Part shown: positions 56,828 to 64,000 of the stretch, in pieces | Layout: the number at the start of each line of letters is the position of its first letter | Numbering within the stretch: the stretch's first letter is position 1 | Assembly: GCF_000312385.1 (NCBI RefSeq) | Contig: NZ_HE997628.1 | Span: 516,843 to 580,842 of the forward strand | Length of the DNA stretch: 64,000 nt | Source of the DNA: Tsukamurella sp. 1534 | GTDB lineage: Bacteria > Actinomycetota > Actinomycetes > Mycobacteriales > Mycobacteriaceae | Direction of reading: 5' to 3' | The notes under the pieces: model-generated | Seen by the model: only the letters and a program-made list of their open reading frames with translations | Database searches by the model: none | Told to the model about the DNA's origin: nothing | Translations under genes and position numbers: made by a program

Positions 56828-58027
56828 CTACAGGGTGTCGGAGGTCGGTGTGAGGGACGCCGCGGCGCCGAGCATCGCGAGTGCCACGGCGCAGAGCGCC
56901 GCGCTCACCAGCGGCAGTGCGCCCGCGCCGGTGGTGGCCAGGAGCGCGCCGCCGACGGCGCCACCGGACGCGACGCCGAGATAGGTGCCGGAGGTGTTGA
57001 GCGCCAACGCCTGCGGTGCCACCGGTCCCGCGAGCGTGAACAACCGGGCCTGGATGGCGGGGGAGTTGAAGAACGCGAGGCCGCCCCACACCGTGCCGAC
57101 AGCGACGACGGCGGCGAACGGGGCGGGACGCGCGAGCCACAGGAGCCACAGGCCCAGCATCGACGCGACGATGCCACCGATACCGGTGGCCAGAGTCCGG
57201 TCGGCGCCCCACCGATCGACGGCGAGGCCGCCCAGCCAGATCCCGGCGATCCCCGCGATGCCCGACAGGCTGAACGTGATCGCGCGCTGGCCCACACTCG
57301 CGGTGGTGGTGTCGGCGAGGAACGGCGCCAGATACGTGAGCATCATCATCGAGCCCGTCATCAGCACGCAGTTCGCACCGAGCCCCAGCGTGATCGGGGC
57401 CCGTCGCAGGGTGCGCACCTGCTCGCGCAGGACGGGGACCTCGCGGTCCGGCTCGGCGCGCGGGAGCGTCAGGAGCACGGCGATCAGGGCGAGGGCGCCC
57501 GCGACGGCCATCGCGCCGAACGTCGCCCGCCAGCCGAGCTGTCCGCCGATCCAGGTGCCCACCGGCACACCGAGCGCGACGGAACCGGTCACGCCGAGGG
57601 AGACGACCGCGATGAAGCGCCCGGTCCGCTCCGGCGGCGCGTGCTCGGCGGCGAAGGCGAACACCGACGGGGTCACGCTCGCCGCCGCGAGGGCCGCGAT
57701 CACGCGTAGTGCCAGCATCGTGGGGTAGTCGGGTACGAGGGTCGCCGCGGCGTTGGCCACGATGAACACGGCGAGGCCGCAGGAGAACAGCCGCCGCCGG
57801 GGCGTCCGGGCGAGGGCGACCGCCGCGATCGGGGCGGCGGCCGCGATCGTCAGGGAGAACACGGTGATCAACTGTCCGGCCGTGGGCTCACTCACCCCGA
57901 GGTCGGCCGCCAGCTCGGGCAGGATCCCGGCGATCACGTAATCGTCGGTGTACAGCACCAGGCAGGTGCCGAGGAGCGCGAAGAGCCACGGCGGAAGGGG
58001 TGATCGGTCGGGCCGGTCGTCGGTCAT
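56828..58027 (-). CDS. MFS transporter, DHA1-type drug efflux
   Basis: 399-aa transporter with 12 helices. It starts with YTDDYVIAGILPELAADLGV and has the motif-A-like loop ALARTPRRRLFSCG between TM2 and TM3, and the efflux motif-C-like GVTGSVALGVPVGTWIGG in TM5. This is the pattern of DHA1 (AraJ/Cml-like) exporters; the substrate is unknown. It ends 23 nt from the ctaA start. Confidence 0.88.
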   Translation of the reverse strand: MTDDRPDRSPLPPWLFALLGTCLVLYTDDYVIAGILPELAADLGVSEPTAGQLITVFSLTIAAAAPIAAVALARTPRRRLFSCGLAVFIVANAAATLVPDYPTMLALRVIAALAAASVTPSVFAFAAEHAPPERTGRFIAVVSLGVTGSVALGVPVGTWIGGQLGWRATFGAMAVAGALALIAVLLTLPRAEPDREVPVLREQVRTLRRAPITLGLGANCVLMTGSMMMLTYLAPFLADTTTASVGQRAITFSLSGIAGIAGIWLGGLAVDRWGADRTLATGIGGIVASMLGLWLLWLARPAPFAAVVAVGTVWGGLAFFNSPAIQARLFTLAGPVAPQALALNTSGTYLGVASGGAVGGALLATTGAGALPLVSAALCAVALAMLGAAASLTPTSDTL

Positions 58028-58079
58028 GGCGTCCAGGTGACCATCCGCACCGCGCGGGCGGCAACCGGATTCTCGGGTG

Positions 58080-58865
58080 TCAACCGGTGAAGCGGAAGAG
58101 CCGCACGGCGGCCGCGGAGCCGACCGCGCCCCACCCCAGCAGCACCAGCACGCCGATCACGTCGAATCCGTTCCCGGTGCTCGCACGGGTGAGCGCCTCG
58201 GTCAGCGCGCCCGACGGGGTGATGCGGGCGATCCACACGACGGCGTCGGGGATGTGCCGGTGCACCACGACGAGCGATCCGACGGCCGCCATCGCGAACC
58301 ACAGCAGGTTCGCCAGGGCGAGAACCACTTCGGCCTTGAGCGTGCCGCCCAACAGGAGGCCGAGCGACGCGAACGCGAACACCCCGGCGGCCAGGACGGG
58401 CAGCCACATGAGCAGGCCCGGTGCGTCCGGCCGCCAGCCGAGCGCGAGTCCGATGCCGCCCAGGATCACCGCTTGCAGCGCGACGACGATGATCACGGCG
58501 AGCGTCTTGCCGGCGATGACGCCCCAGGTCGGCAGCGGGGTGGCGCCGAGCCGTTTGAGGGCGCCGTAGCGGCGGTCGAAACCGACGGCGATGGCCTGCC
58601 CGGTGAACGCCGTCGACATCACGGCCACCGCCATGATCGCGGGCACGAGGTACTCGATCCGGGTCGCGTCGTCGCCGATCGGCAGCACGGTGAGCCCCAC
58701 CAGCAGCGCGATGGGGATGAACATGGTGAGCAGCAGCTGCTCGCCGTTGCGCAGCAGGAGCGTCAGCTCCATCCGGGTCTGCGCGGCGAGCATCGGGCCC
58801 GGCGCCGCCGGGCGGGGTGCCGGCGCGAACGTGCCGGGGGAGAAACGGGATTCGGTCTGTGTCAT
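58080..58865 (-). CDS. ABC-2-type export permease
   Basis: 261-aa permease with 6 helices: RMELTLLLRNGEQLLLTMFI, then the helices between residues about 40 and 255, including FDRRYGALKRLGATPLP, the hallmark cytoplasmic loop of ABC-2 permeases. It pairs with the ATPase whose stop is 1 nt upstream. The pair resembles drug (daunorubicin-type) exporters conserved next to ctaA/mptB in Mycobacteriales. Confidence 0.9.
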   Translation of the reverse strand: MTQTESRFSPGTFAPAPRPAAPGPMLAAQTRMELTLLLRNGEQLLLTMFIPIALLVGLTVLPIGDDATRIEYLVPAIMAVAVMSTAFTGQAIAVGFDRRYGALKRLGATPLPTWGVIAGKTLAVIIVVALQAVILGGIGLALGWRPDAPGLLMWLPVLAAGVFAFASLGLLLGGTLKAEVVLALANLLWFAMAAVGSLVVVHRHIPDAVVWIARITPSGALTEALTRASTGNGFDVIGVLVLLGWGAVGSAAAVRLFRFTG

Positions 58866-58866
58866 C

Positions 58867-59802
58867 TCAGCCCCTCAGGTCGCGGCCGGTGAGATCGAGG
58901 AACACGTCCTGCAACGTCCGGGTGCCCACCCGCAGATCGGTGATGAGCGCGCCGCCCGCCGCGCAGTGGCCCGCGACGTCGGCGACCACCTGCGGTGTCA
59001 CCTCGGCCCCGCGCACCAGGTACACGGATTTCGCGTGCGGCTCACCGTCGTCGACGGTCACGGTGAATCCGGCGCCGAGTCGCTCCGCGAGTGCGTCGGT
59101 GTCGATGCCCGCGTCCGCGGTCACCCGCAGTTCGTGTTCGGCGCCCGCGCGCGTGAGCTCGTCGGGCGTACCGTCGGCCACCGCCCGGCCGCGGTCGATG
59201 ATGACGACCCGGTCGGCGAGGGCCTCGGCCTCGTCCAGCAGGTGCGTGGTCAGGAGGACGGAGACGCCGTCGCGGCGCAACGCGGACACCAGGTCCCACA
59301 CCAGCAGGCGCGCCTGCGCGTCGAGGCCCGCGGTCGGCTCGTCGAGGAACACGAGTTCGGGTCGACCGACGAGGGCGCACGCCAGCGCGAGCCGCTGCTG
59401 CTGGCCGCCGGACAGCCGGCGATAGCTCACGCCGGTGACGTCGGTGAGGCCGAGCGTTCTGAGCAGCCAGTCCGGGTCGAGCGGGTTCGCGGAGTACGCG
59501 GCGACCAGTCGGAGCATCTCGCCGGCCTTGGCGCCCGGGTAGGCGCCGCCGCCCTGCAGCATGACGCCGATGCGGGGCTTGAGCTCGGCGGCGTCGGCGA
59601 CCGGATCGAGGCCGAGAACGCGCACGGTGCCGGCGTCGGGGGAGCCGAAGCCCTCGCACATCTCGACGGTGGTCGTCTTGCCGGCGCCGTTCGGGCCGAG
59701 GAGCGCCAGGACCGAGCCCTGCTCGAGGTTCAGGTCCAGCCCGTCGACGGCGACGACGTCACCGAAGCGCTTGGTGACGGAGGTCGCGGTCAGTGCGGGC
59801 AC
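58867..59802 (-). CDS. ABC exporter ATPase
   Basis: 311-aa ATPase of the DrrA/ABC-2 type: Walker A LGPNGAGKTTTVEM, signature LSGGQQQRLALA, Walker B LVFLDEPTAGLD, switch His in LTTHLLDEAEAL. Residues from about 220 form the C-terminal domain of drug exporters. GTG 59800-59802 starts the gene. The stop is 1 nt before the permease start, so they are one operon. Confidence 0.93.
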   Translation of the reverse strand: MPALTATSVTKRFGDVVAVDGLDLNLEQGSVLALLGPNGAGKTTTVEMCEGFGSPDAGTVRVLGLDPVADAAELKPRIGVMLQGGGAYPGAKAGEMLRLVAAYSANPLDPDWLLRTLGLTDVTGVSYRRLSGGQQQRLALACALVGRPELVFLDEPTAGLDAQARLLVWDLVSALRRDGVSVLLTTHLLDEAEALADRVVIIDRGRAVADGTPDELTRAGAEHELRVTADAGIDTDALAERLGAGFTVTVDDGEPHAKSVYLVRGAEVTPQVVADVAGHCAAGGALITDLRVGTRTLQDVFLDLTGRDLRG

Positions 59803-59846
59803 GGGAGGTCAGCCTACCGTCGCCCGACGGTGCGCCGACGGCCCGC

Positions 59847-61622
59847 TCACCGGAGCGCGCGCCGCCGGGCGCGCACGCGGGGGAGTTCGAAGGTCGCGTA
59901 CACGGCGACCGCGACCACGACGACGGTGGTCATGCCCGCGCGGGCGATGACGTACGGCTCGATCTCGCCGCCGTTGGGCATGAGCATCACCGACACCACA
60001 CTGGAGACGATCACGGCCGCGAGGCGGAAGCCGGGCGCAGTGGCCCAGGCGGCCAGGGGGACGATCGCCCACAGCAGGTACCAGGGCTGGACGACGGGGA
60101 ACAGCAGCACGAGAGCCGCCATCGAAATGCCGACGGAGCCCACGGGGTGGATCCGGTTCGAGAGGGTCGCGATGAGCATCCGGCACACGATCAGCGCGGC
60201 CAGGGCCGCGGCGATCGGTCGGGTGATCGAGAGTACGGCGGTCGTGTGGTCGCCGAGCCCCAGGAGCACCCCGACCAGGCCGGTCGCCATGCCGAGCACG
60301 GTGGGGATCGACATCCAGGAGCGCACCTTGTTCGCCGCGCCCAGAGTGCCCACGTCGAGCCAGCCGTAGCCGAGCCCCGTGGCCTGGCAGACGACGATGA
60401 CGACGACGATCAATACCACCGCGAGGAACGCGGCGGCGATCACGAGCGCGCGGACCGTGCGCGCCGCATCGGGCCGGAACTCCCGGAGCGCGGTCCGCCA
60501 ATCGCGGATGCGGCCGCCGATGTCCGGGAAGGTGCCGCCCAGGCGCCGGGCCAGGGCCATGCCGACGAAGCCGAGGGCGAGCACGGAGGTGATCTTGATG
60601 AGGCCGGACGCGGCGATCAGCGCCGCTCCGGCGGTGAGCAGCCATCCCGTCGAGGTGGGGCGGTAGCCGTCCACGAAGCGCAGGCCGGAGGAGATCGCCC
60701 GCAGCGCCCACTCCATACCGACGAGCATCATGCCGAGCATGAGCGCCTCGTTGTGGATGCCGGCGATGAGATGGAAGATCACCAGCGGGTTCGCGGCGCC
60801 GAGCCACAGCGCCGCCACCTCGTTGACGCCGCAGCGGCGGGCGAGCCGGGGGAGCGCCCACACGATCATCGCGACGCCGCAGAGCGCGAGCACCCGGTGC
60901 AGGACCACCCCGGCGACCACGTTCTCCCCGGTCAACCACGTGATGCCGCGGCCGAGGTAGAGGAACAGCGGTCCGTACGGAGCTGCGGTGTCGCGCCAGA
61001 TGTTGGGTACCGAGCGGGTGAAGACGTGATCGATGCCCAGCGCCTCGGCGGGGCCGATCGCGTACGGGTCAAGGCCGCGGGCGGTGATCTCGCTCTGCGC
61101 GAGATAGGAGTAGACGTCCTTACTGAACATCGGCGGCGCGAACAGGAACGGCAGTACCCACAGGGCGAGGATCCGGTCGAATCCGCGCCGGGTGAGCCGG
61201 CGCGGCTGCGCGGGCTCGGAGTGGGCCCCCGGGTTGAGGTAGCCGATCGCGTACCTGCGGAGCAGCACCCAGGCGATCATGAGCATCGCGGTGCCGACCA
61301 TCGTGACCGTGAGCGCCGTGGACTGCATGCGGAACATCAGTCCCAGCACGCGCCGCCCCGCGATCGGGTTCTGCACGACGGGCAGGGCGCCCACGCCCAG
61401 CGCGCCGAACGCGATGAGCACGGCGCCGACGCCGCCGAACGTCGCGATCTTGCGGACGGTGGCCTTCTCGTCCGCGTTGAGGTCCGGGTACTGGTGCTCA
61501 TCCCGGTGCAGGCGGGTGACCGCGCCGTGCCCGTCGGGCCGCGGCGCACCGGCGGGCTTGCTCAGTCCCAGGAAATCCGCCGCCGAACGCACGGGTCCGG
61601 CGACGGTGGGGGGCAGATGCAC
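59847..61622 (-). CDS. mptB: Polyprenol-phosphate-mannose alpha-(1->6)-mannosyltransferase (MptB family)
   Basis: 591-aa GT-C glycosyltransferase with about 13 membrane helices. It has the N-terminal helix-loop FSKDVYSYLAQSEITARGLD with the catalytic Asp, then PYGPLFLYLGRGITWLTGEN and IAGIHNEALMLGMMLVGM. In Mycobacteriales MptB starts the mannan backbone of lipomannan/lipoarabinomannan. The neighbourhood (ABC exporter upstream, divergent sufR) is the M. tuberculosis Rv1459c-Rv1460 arrangement. GTG 61622 lies 7 nt after TAGTGT, so a leaderless start is likely; upstream in-frame sequence is not protein-like. Confidence 0.9.
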   Translation of the reverse strand: MHLPPTVAGPVRSAADFLGLSKPAGAPRPDGHGAVTRLHRDEHQYPDLNADEKATVRKIATFGGVGAVLIAFGALGVGALPVVQNPIAGRRVLGLMFRMQSTALTVTMVGTAMLMIAWVLLRRYAIGYLNPGAHSEPAQPRRLTRRGFDRILALWVLPFLFAPPMFSKDVYSYLAQSEITARGLDPYAIGPAEALGIDHVFTRSVPNIWRDTAAPYGPLFLYLGRGITWLTGENVVAGVVLHRVLALCGVAMIVWALPRLARRCGVNEVAALWLGAANPLVIFHLIAGIHNEALMLGMMLVGMEWALRAISSGLRFVDGYRPTSTGWLLTAGAALIAASGLIKITSVLALGFVGMALARRLGGTFPDIGGRIRDWRTALREFRPDAARTVRALVIAAAFLAVVLIVVVIVVCQATGLGYGWLDVGTLGAANKVRSWMSIPTVLGMATGLVGVLLGLGDHTTAVLSITRPIAAALAALIVCRMLIATLSNRIHPVGSVGISMAALVLLFPVVQPWYLLWAIVPLAAWATAPGFRLAAVIVSSVVSVMLMPNGGEIEPYVIARAGMTTVVVVAVAVYATFELPRVRARRRALR

Positions 61623-61635
61623 GTCCGCAACACTA
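61623..61635 (-). promoter_or_regulatory. Leaderless promoter before mptB
   Basis: On the minus strand TAGTGT (61635-61630) is followed by 7 nt and GTG (61622-61620). It sets the start of mptB. Confidence 0.45.
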
Positions 61636-61676
61636 GACCGTGCGACGACGCGTGCAAGCACGGCTCGCGGGGACGT

Positions 61677-61695
61677 GCAGCTTAGCCTCACCTTG
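61677..61695 (+). promoter_or_regulatory. Candidate iron box in the mptB/sufR spacer
   Basis: GCAGCTTAGCCTCACCTTG agrees at about 12 of 19 positions with the IdeR/DtxR consensus, mainly in the TTAGnCTnACCT core. The left arm is weak. It lies 37 nt before the sufR start. Confidence 0.35.
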
Positions 61696-61720
61696 CTGGA
61701 AGTGCTCGGCGAATTAGGAA

Positions 61721-61735
61721 ACAATCGTGTTGTGA
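61721..61735 (+). promoter_or_regulatory. Candidate SufR autoregulatory operator
   Basis: ACAAT-N5-TGTGA (61721-61735) differs by one base from ACACT-N5-TGTGA, the site I recall for M. tuberculosis SufR. It overlaps the sufR start codon (GTG 61732), which suits self-repression of the suf operon. The consensus is from memory. Confidence 0.5.
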
Positions 61736-62448
61736 AATACGAGCAGCACGAGACGCAGCGCGACGGGGACACCCGTGACGCCGTGGTCGCGCTGCTCGCG
61801 AACCGGGGCCAGGCCACGGCCGCCGACATCGGCGAGGCCCTCGGGATCACGACCACCGCCGTACGCCGCCACCTCGACAACCTGCTCGAGGCCGGCGACG
61901 TGACGGCGGCGCCGCCCTCCGCGACGGTGGGCCGGGGCGGGGCCGCTGCGGCGGCCCGTCGCCGCGGCCGGCCCGCGAAGGAGTTCCTCCTCACGCAGAC
62001 CGGGCGCCGTCGCCTCGGGCAGGGCTACGACGCCCTCGCCGTCGACGCGCTGCGGGCGCTGCGCGAGGTGGGCGGCGAAGAGGCGGTGCGCGCGTTCGCG
62101 CGCCGCCGCGCCGATCAGGCGCTGGGCGCCATCAGCCCGGCCGATCCCGATGCGGATCCGGTCGACGGTGCCCGTAGGATCGCGGCGGCCCTCTCGGACG
62201 CCGGATTCGCCGCCGACGCCCGGGAAGTGGGCGCCGGTGTCCAGATCTGCCAACACCACTGCCCGGTGTCGGAGGTCGCAGCCGAGTTCCCCGAATTGTG
62301 CGAGGCCGAAATTTCGGCGATCGAGCAGGCGTTGGGAACTCATGTACAGCGATTGGCCACCATCGCCAACGGTGACCGCGCATGCACCACCCACGTGCCC
62401 CTCGAGCGCGTGGCACCACGAGCAACCCCCGCGAAGGAGCTTCGATGA
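61732..62448 (+). CDS. sufR: Fe-S-sensing repressor SufR
   Basis: 238-aa winged-helix regulator. The DNA-binding domain is at residues about 12-60 ([36 protein letters not shown]). The C-terminal domain has the Fe-S ligands in [20 protein letters not shown] then C (Cys-x3-Cys...Cys), as in SufR/ArsR-like 4Fe-4S sensors. It should hold a 4Fe-4S cluster and lose repression when Fe-S supply is poor. It overlaps sufB (ATGA), so repressor and target are in one operon. GTG 61732 is preferred. Confidence 0.94.
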   Translation: MKYEQHETQRDGDTRDAVVALLANRGQATAADIGEALGITTTAVRRHLDNLLEAGDVTAAPPSATVGRGGAAAAARRRGRPAKEFLLTQTGRRRLGQGYDALAVDALRALREVGGEEAVRAFARRRADQALGAISPADPDADPVDGARRIAAALSDAGFAADAREVGAGVQICQHHCPVSEVAAEFPELCEAEISAIEQALGTHVQRLATIANGDRACTTHVPLERVAPRATPAKELR

Positions 62449-63875
62449 CAACGGTCGAGAACGGCCCGCTGTCCCAAGAGGAGACGATCGCCTCACTGGG
62501 CAATTACGGCTACGGCTGGCATGATTCCGACGCCGCGGGCGCGTCGGCCCAGCGCGGGCTCTCCGAGGCCATCGTCGCGGACATCTCCGCGAAGAAGAAC
62601 GAGTCCGAGTGGATGCTGCAGCAGCGCCTCAAGGCCCTGAGCATCTTCGACAAGAAGCCGATGCCCACCTGGGGCAGCAACCTCGACGGCATCGATTTCG
62701 ACAACATCAAGTACTTCGTGCGCTCGTCCGAGAAGCAGGCCGAGTCGTGGGAGGACCTTCCCGAGGACATCAAGAACACGTACGACAAGCTCGGCATCCC
62801 CGAGGCGGAGAAGCAGCGGCTCGTCGCCGGTGTGGCCGCGCAGTACGAGTCCGAGGTGGTCTACCACTCCATCCGTGAGGACCTGGAGGAGAAGGGTGTC
62901 ATCTTCATGGACACCGACACCGGCCTCCGTGAGCATCCGGAGCTCTTCGAGGAGTACTTCGGCTCCGTGATCCCCGCGGGCGACAACAAGTTCTCCGCGC
63001 TGAACACGGCCGTGTGGTCCGGAGGCTCCTTCATCTACGTGCCGCCGGGCGTCCACGTGGACATCCCGCTGCAGGCCTACTTCCGGATCAACACCGAGAA
63101 CATGGGCCAGTTCGAGCGCACCCTGATCATCGTCGACGAGGACGCCTACGTGCACTACGTCGAGGGCTGCACCGCGCCGATCTACAAGTCGGACTCGTTG
63201 CACTCCGCGGTCGTCGAGATCGTCGTCAAGAAGGGCGGCCGCTGCCGCTACACGACCATCCAGAACTGGTCGAACAACGTGTACAACCTGGTGACCAAGC
63301 GCGCCAAGGCCGAGGCCGGCGCCACCATGGAGTGGATCGACGGCAACATCGGCTCCAAGGTCACCATGAAGTACCCGGCCGTGTGGATGACCGGCGAGCA
63401 CGCCAAGGGCGAGGTGCTCTCCGTGGCGTTCGCCGGCGAGGGCCAGCACCAGGACACCGGCTCGAAGATGGTGCACCTCGCGCCGAACACGTCGAGCAAC
63501 ATCGTCAGCAAGTCGGTGGCGCGCGGCGGCGGCCGCGCCAGCTACCGCGGCCTGATCCAGGTGAACAAGGGCGCGCACGGCAGCCGGTCGACGGTGAAGT
63601 GCGACGCGCTGCTGGTGGACACCATCTCGCGGTCGGACACCTACCCGTACGTGGACATCCGCGAGGACGACGTGACGATGGGCCACGAGGCCACCGTCTC
63701 GAAGGTCTCCGACGACCAGCTGTTCTACCTGATGAGCCGCGGCCTCACCGAGGACGAGGCCATGGCCATGGTGGTGCGCGGCTTCGTCGAGCCCATCGCC
63801 AAGGAGCTGCCGATGGAGTACGCCCTCGAGTTGAACCGCCTGATCGAGCTGCAGATGGAAGGATCGGTGGGCTAG
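62445..63875 (+). CDS. sufB: Fe-S cluster assembly scaffold SufB
   Basis: 476-aa core subunit of the SUF SufBC2D complex, where Fe-S clusters are built; in Mycobacteriales SUF is the sole assembly system. The beta-helix core shows [58 protein letters not shown] and the C-terminal [20 protein letters not shown]. The length, about 476 residues, means there is no intein, unlike the M. tuberculosis orthologue (Rv1461), which carries one. ATG 62445 has a GAAGGAG site and overlaps the sufR stop. Confidence 0.97.
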   Translation: MTTVENGPLSQEETIASLGNYGYGWHDSDAAGASAQRGLSEAIVADISAKKNESEWMLQQRLKALSIFDKKPMPTWGSNLDGIDFDNIKYFVRSSEKQAESWEDLPEDIKNTYDKLGIPEAEKQRLVAGVAAQYESEVVYHSIREDLEEKGVIFMDTDTGLREHPELFEEYFGSVIPAGDNKFSALNTAVWSGGSFIYVPPGVHVDIPLQAYFRINTENMGQFERTLIIVDEDAYVHYVEGCTAPIYKSDSLHSAVVEIVVKKGGRCRYTTIQNWSNNVYNLVTKRAKAEAGATMEWIDGNIGSKVTMKYPAVWMTGEHAKGEVLSVAFAGEGQHQDTGSKMVHLAPNTSSNIVSKSVARGGGRASYRGLIQVNKGAHGSRSTVKCDALLVDTISRSDTYPYVDIREDDVTMGHEATVSKVSDDQLFYLMSRGLTEDEAMAMVVRGFVEPIAKELPMEYALELNRLIELQMEGSVG

Positions 63876-64000
63876 TGACGGCCACTCCGCTGAACGAGGC
63901 CGTCGAGGCCCACCCCGTCGCGAACAAGGGCGAGCTCTTCACCTCGTTCGACGCCGCGGCGTTCGAGATCCCCAGCCACCGCGACGAGGCGTGGCGGTTC
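63875..64000 (+). CDS. sufD: Fe-S cluster assembly protein SufD, N-terminus (cut by window edge)
   Basis: 42 codons only. GTG 63875 overlaps the sufB stop by one base (TAGTGA), with GGAAGGA about 11 nt upstream. The product starts MTATPLNEAVEAHPVANKGE and reaches FEIPSHRDEAWRF, the SufD-like N-terminal segment. Place and overlap make the call safe. SufC and other suf genes should follow beyond the window. Confidence 0.85.
   Translation, partial: MTATPLNEAVEAHPVANKGELFTSFDAAAFEIPSHRDEAWRF

Overview
This 64-kb window is high-GC actinobacterial chromosome. The gene order matches the Mycobacteriales core: rpe-ribD-ribE-ribBA-ribH, uvrC, rapZ-yvcK-whiA, gap-pgk-tpiA-secG, pgl-opcA-zwf-tal-tkt, ctaB, qor-ctaA, an ABC exporter, mptB and sufR-sufB-sufD. 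From memory this is collinear with the Mycobacterium tuberculosis Rv1408-Rv1462 segment. Presence of ppc, absence of the lprG/P55 pair and high GC fit a relative such as Tsukamurella, Gordonia or Dietzia. Tsukamurella is my guess; it is inference, not shown by the sequence.

Layout. 1-5.1 kb: end of an Ala/Pro-rich secreted protein gene, ribulose-phosphate epimerase, then riboflavin synthesis with a clear FMN riboswitch between ribD and ribE. 5.1-10.8 kb (minus): aldehyde dehydrogenase, GMC alcohol oxidase, POT peptide transporter and a coiled-coil membrane protein. 10.8-14.8 kb: an accessory island with lower GC. It holds a two-domain protein (PD-(D/E)XK-like nuclease plus Schlafen-group-3/DUF2075 helicase), an EVE-HNH endonuclease, an unknown protein and a possible frameshifted gene remnant. 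This is the best candidate for a new defence system. 14.8-19.4 kb: LLM monooxygenase, Tat-lipoprotein intradiol dioxygenase, acyl-CoA ligase and a small secreted protein.

19.5-32.7 kb: uvrC is separated from rapZ-yvcK-whiA by a permease, an iron ABC importer (fbpABC) behind a likely iron box, a lipoprotein gamma-glutamyltransferase and a small LAS peptidase. 32.7-39.6 kb: lower glycolysis, SecG, PEP carboxylase and an epoxide-hydrolase-like protein. 39.6-46.1 kb: sensor Ser/Thr kinase, acyl-CoA dehydrogenase, a SnoaL/TetR divergent pair with a tandem operator, a three-gene type-VII-secretion-like cassette and a VOC protein. 46.1-52.6 kb (minus): the complete pentose-phosphate operon. 52.9-61.6 kb: heme A synthesis (ctaB, ctaA), quinone reductase, efflux systems and the mannosyltransferase MptB. 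61.7-64 kb: start of the SUF Fe-S cluster operon under its repressor SufR.

Two regulatory themes recur. Many genes look leaderless, with a TANNNT-like -10 box 6-7 nt before the start codon. Iron/Fe-S control appears twice, at fbpA and sufR. No tRNA, rRNA, CRISPR array, insertion sequence or integrase gene was recognised.
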